44,224 bases of DNA, from positions 1 to 44,224 of the forward strand of contig CABMIB010000038.1 of the NCBI GenBank assembly GCA_902386135.1. The letters run 5' to 3'. How positions within the stretch are numbered: position 1 is the stretch's first letter; each line of letters starts with the position of its first letter. Under the pieces are notes generated by a model, which was not told the origin of the DNA, made no database searches, and worked only from the letters and a program-made list of their open reading frames with translations. This document shows, in pieces, positions 26,924 to 35,254 of this stretch. The position numbers were made by a program, and so were the translations under genes. The stretch is from an uncultured archaeon. Its GTDB lineage: Archaea; Halobacteriota; Methanosarcinia; Methanosarcinales; Methanoperedenaceae.

Positions 26924-27493
26924 TGGATTTTCATGAGTTCGTACGAGTTCGTATAAGTTCGTTGTTTATGCTATGTGGTTTTTAGTGTGAAGTGGCTGCT
27001 CCGGGAACATATTGGCGCCGGACTTTAATATTTAAAGAATTATAAATTTGCGGCGCCTTACACCGCAAAGTTCGCAAAGAACGCGAAGCTAAGGCTTCTT
27101 TGGGCACTTCGGCGCGCAAAAAAGATTCTAAAAAAATCTACGTTCATTTGCGTTCATCTGCGGTTTTTAATGTAAAATGACTGCATCGGGAACATATCGG
27201 CGCCGGGCTTTAATAGTTAAACAATTATAAATCTGTAGTGCATTTCACCGCCAAGTTCGCAAAGAACGTAGAGCTGAGATGTAGCTAATCAGAAGCCATG
27301 TGTGCTCAATATGAGTTATTGCTCAGAACAAGCACAAAATAAACTTTTAAGCTTACTTGATAGCTCTACGGTTATGGTGCCTCTTATATAGATGCAATGA
27401 TCATAAATTATGAACGAGCTGGAAGCTTTGGAGCGGGCAGAGATTTCACTTTAATAAGTAGGTCAACCGTAAGAATGTGGAGGGTGGTAAATA
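26924..27493. repeat. Composite repeat block 7 and unique flank
   Basis: 26936-26963 gttcgt repeats; ~27003-27055 palindrome copy with a ggcgcc right arm; 27060-27090 half cgcaaag repeat; ~27140-27165 ctgcg repeat; ~27188-27235 another palindrome copy; ~27245-27275 cgcaaag half repeat. From 27290 to 27493 I see no repeat or gene, only a TATA-like cttatata at ~27384 and a strong ggagggtgg ribosome binding site at 27479-27487 for the next frame. Confidence 0.72.
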
Positions 27494-28490
27494 TTGGTCT
27501 TTGAAATAATCTTCGGAGAAGAAGTGTTAATTGTTTTTATAATATTAGCATATCTCTTTTTCTTTTTGGTTGCACGTACACTTTTTATCGCTATCCCTTG
27601 GCGCAACTGGATTCTAAGTCAAATTGATAGTATGCGTAACAATATTTGTGTTGAACAGAATTTTTCAGAGGTCTGTCCGCAACTCCGTACGAATATCCTG
27701 ACGCAAGCAAACGATTTGCTCGTCAAAGCAGAGAATCTGATCAATTGGAACTGGGGATTTTTCTTCTGGAGCGGCTCGTACGAAGTGGCTGCATTGTCTA
27801 TGGTATACGAAGCTGACCGGCATGTAGTGCGGCTCTTATCTCAGGATGACCTCTGTGCCCGTATAAAACGGGCTACGGGAGAGATCGAAGAATTGCCAGA
27901 AAAAAACAAGATGTGTGGCGAGCAGTTTTAGAAAATGCGCAGAAAGATGCGCAGAATAAACCTGACCAAAATCCGGTATCCTGGCTAATGTCGAAATTAA
28001 AGAAAAAACCTGACCAATCTGACCAATATCGGGCATATCTGAACCAGTTCTTGGCCGATCTTTACTTTGCACGGATTAGTAATCTTACAGTGCAGTTTAA
28101 TCTGCTGAACAAGGCAGTGTGGCTGATTCTAATTGGGCTTCTACTGATAACCAGCTTAGTGCTCAATGGTTATGAGCTTGTGCTTTTGGCTGGAGCAGTG
28201 GGTGGTCTGCTCAGCCGCTTGCAGCGTATGCTGATCAGTAGGAAGATGTACACAGACTTCAGCGTGTACTGGTTTTCTCTTTTTTTTAGTCCGATGGTGG
28301 GGGCGTTAGCTGCTTGGGCTGGTCTATTACTCGTTGCCATGCTTCAGAAATCGACCGTGCTGCCCAATTCTCAAACCCTTCCCCTACTATGCTGGGGTTG
28401 GCAATCATATTTGGAGTCTCAGAACAATTCTTTGATAATGTAGTGAAGCAAGCAGAAACTAAGCTCAGTCCAGAGGAAAAAGGGCAATAG
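27494..28490 (+). pseudogene. Membrane protein gene broken by two frameshifts
   Basis: Three consecutive frames form one coherent protein. Frame 1 from TTG 27494 gives an N-terminal membrane helix (VFIILAYLFFFLVARTLFIAIPW) and a soluble part ending near GEIEELPEK. A run of seven A at ~27900-27906 shifts the frame, and the next (to ~28385) reads QDVWRAVLENAQ…, a linker, then two membrane helices (WLILIGLLLITSLVLNGYEL and PMVGALAAWAGLLLVAML). A second shift near 28380-28390 leads to LGLAIIFGVSEQFFDNVVKQAETK and TAG 28488. I do not recognise the family. It is either a decayed gene or sequence error in two homopolymer-like sites. Confidence 0.72.
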
Positions 28491-28796
28491 TTTAAACTGA
28501 ATATTACTGTCCACTGACCTCCTGAGTTAAGATAGGCTCTTAGTAATCCCTCTCTTCTCCCTCTTTTAAGGGAATGGGGAAGGGGAGGGTTGGGGAATAG
28601 GGGAAGGGGATAGTCTTAGCATCTTTAGGAATGGGGGTTGTCTCTGTACGCTGATTTTTGATTAAAAAGTGGTCGGAATCATATAGCTGTGCCTCCGTAG
28701 GATATATATACTCATAGATGAATGTCCACATGATAATAAAATAATAAGAATAAAAATAAGGGCATAAATAGAGAAATACAAATAGGAGTGACCAAA
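28491..28796. other. Intergenic region with G-rich tract
   Basis: No gene. The plus strand has seven G-runs of three or four within 40 bases (28570-28609), a strong G-quadruplex candidate. The AT-rich stretch 28735-28780 (ataataaaataataagaata) is a plausible promoter for the small gene at 28797. Confidence 0.6.
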
Positions 28797-29078
28797 ATGA
28801 AGATAGAAAAAATAAGCGAGAATGGCAACGGAAAAGGCGGAAAATCAGAGCTTGGTGCAGTAGAAATGTACATATTCGATAGGGAGGATGGACAGATTCG
28901 ACTGGCATCAATACTTGCGATGGAGGCTGATAATCAATGCACAATTGAGTTATCAGAGTTAGCAGGATATGGCTCTAAGGCAGGGACATCTAATGGACTG
29001 GCAATTTCTCTTAATAGAGTGTTTATCCTGGGAAAGCTGCCATTGAGAGCAATGGGAAGAAAGGATAAGAGCTGCTAA
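28797..29078 (+). CDS. Small hypothetical protein
   Basis: A 93-residue soluble protein that I do not recognise. It starts MKIEKISENGNGKGGKSE, followed by a regular segment (VEMYIFDREDGQIRLASIL, TIELSELAGYGSKAG) and a basic end. ATG 28797 has a taggag ribosome binding site seven bases upstream; a GTG at 28788 is in frame but overlaps that site. Nothing in the neighbourhood suggests a function. It lies alone on the plus strand between the broken membrane gene and the radical SAM gene. Confidence 0.55.
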   Translation: MKIEKISENGNGKGGKSELGAVEMYIFDREDGQIRLASILAMEADNQCTIELSELAGYGSKAGTSNGLAISLNRVFILGKLPLRAMGRKDKSC

Positions 29079-29318
29079 ATCTGACCAAACTTATGCGTAA
29101 CTCTCTTTTTGAGGAATACCATTGACCATTGACCCAAAGAATTATATGTATTAAGCACGCAGTAAATGTTAAGCACGCAGTAAATGAATATGCGTATTTG
29201 TTATCTGTCCGGGGGGTAACTGTAGTTTTTTGGATATTATCCATGATGGTCTTAGCAACCAATTTAAAAACACCAATGTTATAAAACCATTATCGCAGAA
29301 AATGTATATAGTATACCA
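29079..29318. other. Intergenic region upstream of the radical SAM/SPASM gene
   Basis: No gene. A short direct repeat aagcacgcagtaaatg occurs twice (~29154 and ~29172). gttataaaacc at ~29278-29288 is TATA-like and would place a start near 29308, about ten bases before the ATG at 29319. Confidence 0.4.
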
Positions 29319-30170
29319 ATGGAGCCAAGAGACTATATGCTTGTTGACCCTTTTATGAAAAATAACCTAAAATCTTTAATTAAGTATGGCACGTATTCAT
29401 TGTCTCTTATAGAAACGAAATGTAAACTCTTAATTAAGTATGGTACATTTGATTTTTTCGATGATGTTAATATAGAGATTAATACAAGCTGTAATAGAAG
29501 ATGTGAATATTGCCCCAATAGCGTTTATGATAGAGGTCTTTTGAAAAACGAAAAATTAATGAATGAAGAAATTTTTAAAAAAATTATAAATCAATTGGCA
29601 GAAATCAAATTTGATGGTAGAATAAGTCCTCATTTTTATGGAGAACCCTTATTAGACAAAAGAATCATCACTTTCGTAAAGTTCATCCGTGAAAAACTAC
29701 CTAAATCCAAGATTTCAATTTATTCAAACGGTGATTTTTTAACAGTTGAGAAATATGAAGAATTAGTTCATGCAGGGGTGAATTTATTTGTAATAACTCA
29801 ACATAGTAAAGAGATGAATAAAAATATAAAAGAATTATTCAAATATCTAAAGAACAATCGTAGTAAAAAAATTATTTACGAAAAAATTACTTCAGCAACT
29901 CCCTTATATAATCGTGGAGGTTTGGTCAAACCAATAAAAATGAATTATAAACCAAGATGCTCTTTGTTTGATAATCCACTAATAATCGATCATGCAGGTA
30001 ATGTATTGTTGTGCTGTAATGATTATCACAGCTCTATAAAATTTGGTAATATAAATGAAAAGAATTTACTTGAAATATGGAATAGTACCTTCTATAAAGA
30101 AATTAGAAAACAAATAAAAAACTATGATCATAAATTAGACATATGTCAAAAGTGTGTGGGATTGAAATAG
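29319..30170 (+). CDS. Radical SAM protein with SPASM-like C-terminus
   Basis: A 283-residue radical SAM enzyme. The cluster motif is TSCNRRCEYCPNS (C58-x3-C62-x2-C65). Barrel features PHFYGEPLLDKRI and SIYSNGDFLT follow. The C-terminal SPASM-type auxiliary cluster region has CSLFDNPLIIDHAGNVLLCCND and a final ICQKCVG. SPASM proteins modify peptides, sugars or other substrates; here no precursor peptide or partner gene is recognisable next to it, so the substrate is open. The N-terminal ~45 residues contain a duplicated LIKYGT(Y/F) segment (nt ~29376-29395 and ~29430-29449). AT-rich composition suggests acquisition. Confidence 0.87.
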   Translation: MEPRDYMLVDPFMKNNLKSLIKYGTYSLSLIETKCKLLIKYGTFDFFDDVNIEINTSCNRRCEYCPNSVYDRGLLKNEKLMNEEIFKKIINQLAEIKFDGRISPHFYGEPLLDKRIITFVKFIREKLPKSKISIYSNGDFLTVEKYEELVHAGVNLFVITQHSKEMNKNIKELFKYLKNNRSKKIIYEKITSATPLYNRGGLVKPIKMNYKPRCSLFDNPLIIDHAGNVLLCCNDYHSSIKFGNINEKNLLEIWNSTFYKEIRKQIKNYDHKLDICQKCVGLK

Positions 30171-30539
30171 TATTCATACATCTTCAGTTAAGCACACAAT
30201 TCCTCTCTGAATCGATGATAAAAGGCAATAAAATTAAATATTTCTGAAATAAAATTCTTTGATCTTAACGCTTTCGAGGGTAACATGGATTTCCCGTAAT
30301 ATGAGTTCGTACAAGTTCGTATGAGTTCGTTGTTTATGCTGTATGGTTTTTAATGTGAAGTGGTTGCTCCGGGGACATTTCGGCGCCGAGGATTTAATAT
30401 TTAAAGAGTGATAAATATTTGGCATTAATGCACGTAGGAACACAAGGAGTTAAAAAGTAAAGGTCTATGCGCTCATCTTCGCGTAGTGACTAACAAGACT
30501 TTTATATAAGCTCAGGGTAAATTGTATGGAAGGATTATC
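30171..30539. repeat. Composite repeat block 8
   Basis: It starts with the gatcttaacgctttcgaggg segment also present in block 1, then gttcgt repeats (30305-30331) and a ggggacatttcggcgccg motif with its AT core (~30371-30420). The rest to 30539 holds no repeat; ggaagga at 30527-30533 is the ribosome binding site of the DUF433 gene. Confidence 0.75.
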
Positions 30540-30788
30540 ATGCAAAAAGAAATTTTCAAGCGGATCGTATGCGACCCCGATATTCTTGGTGGGAAACCTG
30601 TTATAAAAGGAACCAGGATATCCGTTGAGTTCCTGCTGGAGCTGCTGGCAAATAACTGGACACACGAAGAGATAATGGAGAACTATCCCCAGATCAAAAA
30701 AGAAGATATTCTTGCTGCTTTAGAGTATTCTCTATCCCTCCTGAAAGAAGAACATATCTACATAATTCCGCAAAAGGCTACCGCTTGA
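30540..30788 (+). CDS. DUF433 antitoxin-like protein
   Basis: An 82-residue DUF433 protein: IVCDPDILGGKPVIKGTRISVEFLLELLANNWTHEEIMENYP is diagnostic. It is an HTH-type protein regularly encoded before a DUF5615 PIN-like toxin. ATG 30540 has a clear ggaagga ribosome binding site; an upstream TTG at 30522 is in frame but has none. Its stop overlaps the TTG start of the next gene by four bases. Confidence 0.9.
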   Translation: MQKEIFKRIVCDPDILGGKPVIKGTRISVEFLLELLANNWTHEEIMENYPQIKKEDILAALEYSLSLLKEEHIYIIPQKATA

Positions 30789-31054
30789 GCAATTTACCTA
30801 CCTTTTTGGCTGATGAGAACATCCCATTATACGTAGTTAAACAATTGCGAAAAGAAGGATGTAAGATAATATCCGTTGCAGAGGAATTTGCAGGATCAAG
30901 CGAAAGATTTTTACCTCCGCGCCGCCCCTATCCCTTCCTTCAACTCCCTCGCCAGCGCCTCAAGCTTCTGCTAAATTTTCCTCTAAAACGGAAATTTATT
31001 CCAATAATATATACTCTAAAACGGGAAGTTCATGATGTAACTTACTCTTTGTAA
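30785..31054 (+). pseudogene. Truncated DUF5615 PIN-like toxin fused to a trpA fragment
   Basis: The first ~42 residues (FLADENIPLYVVKQLRKEGC…SVAEEFAGSS) match the N-terminus of DUF5615 PIN-like proteins, with the ADEN catalytic Asp. At base 30919 the homology ends. The next 54 bases (30919-30972) match the 3' end of trpA at 32407-32460 with three differences, here lying in a meaningless frame. The following ~80 bases match nothing. The catalytic C-terminal part is lost, leaving DUF433 without a functional partner. Confidence 0.82.
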
Positions 31055-31194
31055 TGGAATGAATGGTTGTGACACTTTGAAAAAGAAAAGAAGCACTATA
31101 AGACTATTTTTGATGATGGATTCATGAGTTTCTAGAACAACATACCGTGACTGTAGCGGGTATTTCATAAGTCATAAACATATATTTATAGTAT
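31055..31194. other. Intergenic gap
   Basis: AT-rich sequence between the truncated toxin and the convergent PIN-membrane gene. I see no gene or repeat. Confidence 0.4.
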
Positions 31195-32319
31195 TTAAAC
31201 CTTTGTTCTCTCTTTTTCTAATTCACACATCCTGGTAACAAGATAAGAGGCTGAATAAAATAGGTATCCAGTGGCTTTCAAAACAAATGAGATAAATGGC
31301 ATTAATATCTCAATTACCTGTTTTATGCCTGCTAATATTCTTGAAAATGATTCTTTTATTTTACCAATAAACTCAACGGCTTTTTCACCTAATTTTGCAA
31401 GAACATCGCCAACTTTTTCTCTTACTTCTTTAGATAATATTAGAACAGCCGCAATAGAACCCATTGCTAATGCCCAAACCCATAAAGGAATTCTAGATAG
31501 AGCATCCATACTTCCTGATATAATCGCTCCTACAGAATATATCAATATTTCAATAATTTCTACCAATAATTTTAAGAAAGAAATAATTACCAGATAGCAA
31601 AGCTTGAATATCGATTGAGATCCAATGCCCAGAAAGAAGAGTGAGACTGAACCTTTACTGAAATCACTTATCATTTTCCCAACTTTACCTAACTTCCATA
31701 TTTTCACTTCTTCTTGTTCTGAAAAATCGTTATCATTTGTTATAATACCATGAGTCTCCAATGAAAAAGCTAAGTTCAAAAATGGAACGTCCTTTTTATC
31801 ACGTTTACCTATTAAAGTATAAGCCTTAATCCAAGCATCTAAACGCTGCCCATCTATGATTACAATATTTGATAGAATTCCTTGGGCTATTTCCTTTGCT
31901 TTATCTTTATTCAAACCTTTCGGTAGATCCTTTTCAATAGTCTCAGTCACCTCTTTAATAATTTCTGGTGGAGCAAATAATTTTAAAAAAGGACTATTGA
32001 TGATACTTGCAAGAAAAGATATTTTGCCCTTCATTATTGCTCGCACCTCACTAAAAATAATATTTGAATCAACGACAAATTCTACGCTAAAACTGCATCT
32101 TTCCGAGAAAATAAACTGATTTTTTTGAAGATAACATCTCATATAATCTATGAATCCTTTTCCTAAGCGTTTGCTTACTTCTGTCCAATATCTATCAAAA
32201 TCTGCGAAATATTCCTTGAAATAATCCCATTCAGAGTTCTTAAAATGTAATAACTCTACAGATTTGGATGATGTCATTTTCATGCCTCTTTGAATTGCAA
32301 GCGTCTCTTTATCATCCAT
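31195..32319 (-). CDS. PIN-domain protein with membrane-spanning C-terminus
   Basis: A 374-residue protein. A PIN domain occupies about residues 78-205: FVVDSNIIFSE (first Asp), APPEIIKEV (Glu), KRDKKDVPFLNLA (third Asp) and GIITNDNDFSE (fourth acidic pair). After it come hydrophobic helices at ~232-262 (FKLCYLVIISFLKLLVEIIE), ~278-300 (PLWVWALAMGSIAAVLIL) and ~335-360, separated by an amphipathic Lys/Glu segment. Free VapC toxins are much shorter and soluble, so this is a distinct membrane-tethered PIN architecture. No antitoxin gene is next to it. ATG 32319 is the first of the frame. It lies 3' of trpA's end, on the same strand and upstream in transcription order. Confidence 0.78.
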   Translation of the reverse strand: MDDKETLAIQRGMKMTSSKSVELLHFKNSEWDYFKEYFADFDRYWTEVSKRLGKGFIDYMRCYLQKNQFIFSERCSFSVEFVVDSNIIFSEVRAIMKGKISFLASIINSPFLKLFAPPEIIKEVTETIEKDLPKGLNKDKAKEIAQGILSNIVIIDGQRLDAWIKAYTLIGKRDKKDVPFLNLAFSLETHGIITNDNDFSEQEEVKIWKLGKVGKMISDFSKGSVSLFFLGIGSQSIFKLCYLVIISFLKLLVEIIEILIYSVGAIISGSMDALSRIPLWVWALAMGSIAAVLILSKEVREKVGDVLAKLGEKAVEFIGKIKESFSRILAGIKQVIEILMPFISFVLKATGYLFYSASYLVTRMCELEKERTKV

Positions 32320-32392
32320 AATTACTTAAGGCTTTCATATCCAAAATTCACTTTTTACTATATAATGTAAGATAGACAATCCTTTATTAGAT

Positions 32393-33184
32393 TTATGATT
32401 CAATATGCGCCGCCCTTATCCCTTCCTTCAATTCCCTCGCCAGCGCCTCAAGCCTCTGCTCAACATCCTTCCTGCTCGCGATAATATCCACGAAAGCAGA
32501 TCCAACAATCACCCCGTCAGCCCCGGCGCGGATTATCTCAGCAGCCTGCTTCCCGTTAGAGATTCCGAATCCGACAGCTTTTGGCGTTGTGGTCTTCACC
32601 CTTTCTATCAGCTCGCGCGTTGAGCCTGCAACATCGGCCCTCACTCCCGTGACGCCAAGGCGCGCTACAAGATAGATGAAGCCGGTCCCCTGTGCCAGTA
32701 TCCGCTCCATCCTGGTTTCAGTAGTAGTGGGAGCTACAAGGAATATGAGATCGACATCATGTTTCCTGCATAAAGCGCCAAGCTCTTCCGATTCTTCAGC
32801 AGGCAGGTCGGGAACTATGATGCCCGATATTCCTGAAGCTTTGCAGTCCTGGACGAATTTCGGAAGCCCTCTTTTGAAAAGAAGGTTATAATATGTCATT
32901 ACCACGAGAGGAGTGCTAACCTTAAGAGCGCCGGTGGTCTTAAAATAAATATCAGGAGTCATTCCCCCGTTCAGCGCCCGCTCAATCCCCGCCTGGATGG
33001 TAGGACCGTCAGCCACAGGGTCCGAGAAAGGCATGCCAAGTTCGATAATATCGGCGCCGCCCCTGATGAGCGATACTACGTACCTCTTTGTCTCCTCTGG
33101 CGTTGGGTCTCCCGCGCAGATATACGCGACCAGAGCACCTTCGTTGTTCTTCTTTAGCTCGTTAAATTTTTCACTTATCCTCAT
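32393..33184 (-). CDS. trpA: Tryptophan synthase alpha subunit
   Basis: A 263-residue TIM-barrel enzyme that splits indole-3-glycerol phosphate to indole and glyceraldehyde 3-phosphate, passing indole to TrpB. The catalytic Glu and Asp are visible in [18 protein letters not shown] (~47-64). The phosphate-binding [10 protein letters not shown] and [10 protein letters not shown] segments are intact. The ATG overlaps the trpB stop by four bases (ATGA). It is the last gene of trpC-trpB-trpA. The final 54 bases of its coding end are duplicated at 30919-30972. Confidence 0.98.
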   Translation of the reverse strand: MRISEKFNELKKNNEGALVAYICAGDPTPEETKRYVVSLIRGGADIIELGMPFSDPVADGPTIQAGIERALNGGMTPDIYFKTTGALKVSTPLVVMTYYNLLFKRGLPKFVQDCKASGISGIIVPDLPAEESEELGALCRKHDVDLIFLVAPTTTETRMERILAQGTGFIYLVARLGVTGVRADVAGSTRELIERVKTTTPKAVGFGISNGKQAAEIIRAGADGVIVGSAFVDIIASRKDVEQRLEALARELKEGIRAAHIES

Positions 33185-34368
33185 TTGTTCATCCCCAGCA
33201 CGGTCTCAAGGTCTTTATCTCCTCTTCCTGAGATGTTTATCACCACAACATCGCCCAGCTCCCCGGATGCGGCTGCTTTCTTGACATACGCAACTGCATG
33301 CGAGGACTCAAGCGCGGGGATTATGCCCTCAAGCCTGCACAGGTCATGGAACGCCTCAAGCGCTTCGCTGTCCAGTGAATAGCAGGGTTTTATCCTTCCG
33401 ATATCAGCAAGATACGCAAGTTCAGGACCAACGCCTGCATAATCCAGCCCTGCAGCTATCGAGCTTGATTCAAGTATCTGCCCGTATTTGTTTTGCAGGA
33501 TTTTTGTGTGCGCACCGTGAAGAACACCCTCCTCGCCTGCACACAGGGTTGCCGAATGCAGCGCCTCTTTATCCGTGGTTTTCAAGCCGCTCCCCCCAGC
33601 CTCGACCGCGAAAAGCTGTACATCATCATCTACGAACGGGTAGAAAATTCCCATCGCGTTGCTGCCTCCGCCTGTGCACGCCACTATGGAATCCGGGAAT
33701 CTCCCTTCCTTCTCCATCATCTGCGTTCGCACCTCTTTACCTATGACGCTCTGGAAATCGCGAACCATCGCAGGATAAGGATGCGGTCCGACTACGGAGC
33801 CGATCATATAATGTGTTGTCTCCACATTGGCGACCCAGTCGCGCATAGCTTCGTTGATGGCATCTTTCAGGGTCTGCGAGCCGCTCTTGACAGGTATCAC
33901 CCTGGTGCCCATCAGTTCCATCCTGTAAACGTTCATTCGCTGGCGTACCGTATCTTTTGCGCCCATGTAAACTTCAGTTTTAATGCCAAATGCGGCTCCG
34001 GCCATTGCGCATGCAGTACCGTGCTGACCCGCCCCTGTCTCCGCGATAATCCTTTTTTTCCCCATGTATCTGGTCAGGAGCGCCTGTCCGAGCGTGTTAT
34101 TTAACTTATGCGCGCCGCCGTGGACGAGGTCTTCACGCTTGAGGTATATCTTGACGCCGTATTCTTTGCTCAGCCGCTTTGCATTGTACAAAGGGGACGG
34201 GCGTCCTGCGAAATCCCTGAGATAATAATTCAATTCCTCATTAAAAACAGGATCGTCTTTGTATTTTTCGTACTGCTCCGTTAGCTCTTCAAGGGCAGGC
34301 ATCAGTACTTCGGGTACGAACTGCCCGCCGTATTTGCCGAATTTGGTTGATCTAAGTTCCTGTTTCAT
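33181..34368 (-). CDS. trpB: Tryptophan synthase beta subunit
   Basis: A 395-residue PLP enzyme condensing indole with serine. The PLP lysine lies in [15 protein letters not shown], the glycine-rich phosphate loop in [10 protein letters not shown], and the N-terminus reads [21 protein letters not shown]. The form is the classical TrpB1 partner of TrpA. ATG 34368 is preceded by a gatagga-like ribosome binding site. An in-frame ATG at 34386 overlapping trpC by 11 bases would add six residues. It is co-transcribed with trpC and trpA. Confidence 0.97.
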   Translation of the reverse strand: MKQELRSTKFGKYGGQFVPEVLMPALEELTEQYEKYKDDPVFNEELNYYLRDFAGRPSPLYNAKRLSKEYGVKIYLKREDLVHGGAHKLNNTLGQALLTRYMGKKRIIAETGAGQHGTACAMAGAAFGIKTEVYMGAKDTVRQRMNVYRMELMGTRVIPVKSGSQTLKDAINEAMRDWVANVETTHYMIGSVVGPHPYPAMVRDFQSVIGKEVRTQMMEKEGRFPDSIVACTGGGSNAMGIFYPFVDDDVQLFAVEAGGSGLKTTDKEALHSATLCAGEEGVLHGAHTKILQNKYGQILESSSIAAGLDYAGVGPELAYLADIGRIKPCYSLDSEALEAFHDLCRLEGIIPALESSHAVAYVKKAAASGELGDVVVINISGRGDKDLETVLGMNK

Positions 34369-34375
34369 ATGTATC

Positions 34376-35131
34376 CTATCTTCCATTCAGTGCGTGTACT
34401 AATTCGTAAGTCTTTTTATAAACATCTCCCTGCATAATAGATGTTCCGACAAGGATCGCATCTGCCCCGGCGTCAATCATACGGACCGCATCCTCAGGTG
34501 TGGATATCCCGCTTTCGCTGATGATTATTTTACCGCCGATAAGCGGAGCCAGCTTCTCTGTAGTGGATATATCAACCTTCATTGTTGTGAGGTCCCTGTT
34601 GTTGATCCCTATGATATTCGCATGCGTAGAAAGTGCGGCTTCAAGTTCATTTTTGTTATGCACTTCTACAAGCGGTTCCCGTCCTGAGGCTAATGCTTCA
34701 TCAACGAAATAATTTAATTCATCTCCGAGGACCCTGGCTATAAGCAGGATGAGGTCACTTTCAGCTTCATGGATTTGGGATTTATCGATAATGAAATCTT
34801 TTCTCAGGACCGGGATTTTTACAACATGCCTGACAGAGTTCAAATTATCAATACTGCCTTTGAAAAATTGCGGCTCTGTAAGCACGGATATGGCTGCTGC
34901 ACCCCCCGCTTCCATTAATTCTGCGATCTCAGCCGCATCCTGCGGGTTTACTCTCATGATAAACCTGGTCGGAGACGAGGGCTTGACCTCTGCTATCACG
35001 GGAACAAGGTTTTGCTCTTTTCTTGAGCTTATGCTTCCCCTGAAATTTCTTGAAATAACTTTTCTCTTTTTCCCGACGGGAGGGAGCCTTTTTCTGGTGG
35101 ATTCAAGTATTTCATTGATTATCTGGTGCAT
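34376..35131 (-). CDS. trpC: Indole-3-glycerol phosphate synthase
   Basis: A 251-residue TIM barrel converting carboxyphenylamino-deoxyribulose phosphate to indole-3-glycerol phosphate. Typical segments are visible: [12 protein letters not shown] (catalytic Lys), [30 protein letters not shown] and [12 protein letters not shown]. It is the first gene of the minus-strand trpCBA unit. trpF, trpD, trpE and trpG are not in the window. The promoter just upstream carries TGTACA-like boxes. Confidence 0.97.
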   Translation of the reverse strand: MHQIINEILESTRKRLPPVGKKRKVISRNFRGSISSRKEQNLVPVIAEVKPSSPTRFIMRVNPQDAAEIAELMEAGGAAAISVLTEPQFFKGSIDNLNSVRHVVKIPVLRKDFIIDKSQIHEAESDLILLIARVLGDELNYFVDEALASGREPLVEVHNKNELEAALSTHANIIGINNRDLTTMKVDISTTEKLAPLIGGKIIISESGISTPEDAVRMIDAGADAILVGTSIMQGDVYKKTYELVHALNGR

Positions 35132-35154
35132 AGATACTCTTGGTTACATTGTGT

Positions 35155-35224
35155 TTCATTGTACATTTTGTTATATTGTACGTTTTAGTACATTGATGTA
35201 CAATTATGCTCGTTGTATATAAGG
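35155..35224 (-). promoter_or_regulatory. trpCBA promoter with four TGTACA-like operator boxes
   Basis: Two perfect TGTACA palindromes (35160-35165, 35197-35202) and two near copies (35177-35182 TGTACG, 35187-35192 AGTACA) lie between the TATA box and trpC. The last three are spaced exactly 10 bases apart. On the minus strand a TATA box ttatatac lies at ~35214-35222, so the start site would fall near 35190, inside the boxes. TGTACA is the TRP box bound by TrpY in Methanothermobacter. Repression of trpCBA by a TrpY-like protein is inferred. Confidence 0.7.
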
Positions 35225-35254
35225 ATTGCGGATTTGTCTGTGTTGACTGTGATT

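Noticed and set aside
19812-27280. Calling the array an integron
   Set aside because: No integron integrase or attC-type site pair was found, and module orientations are mixed; only the layout is similar.
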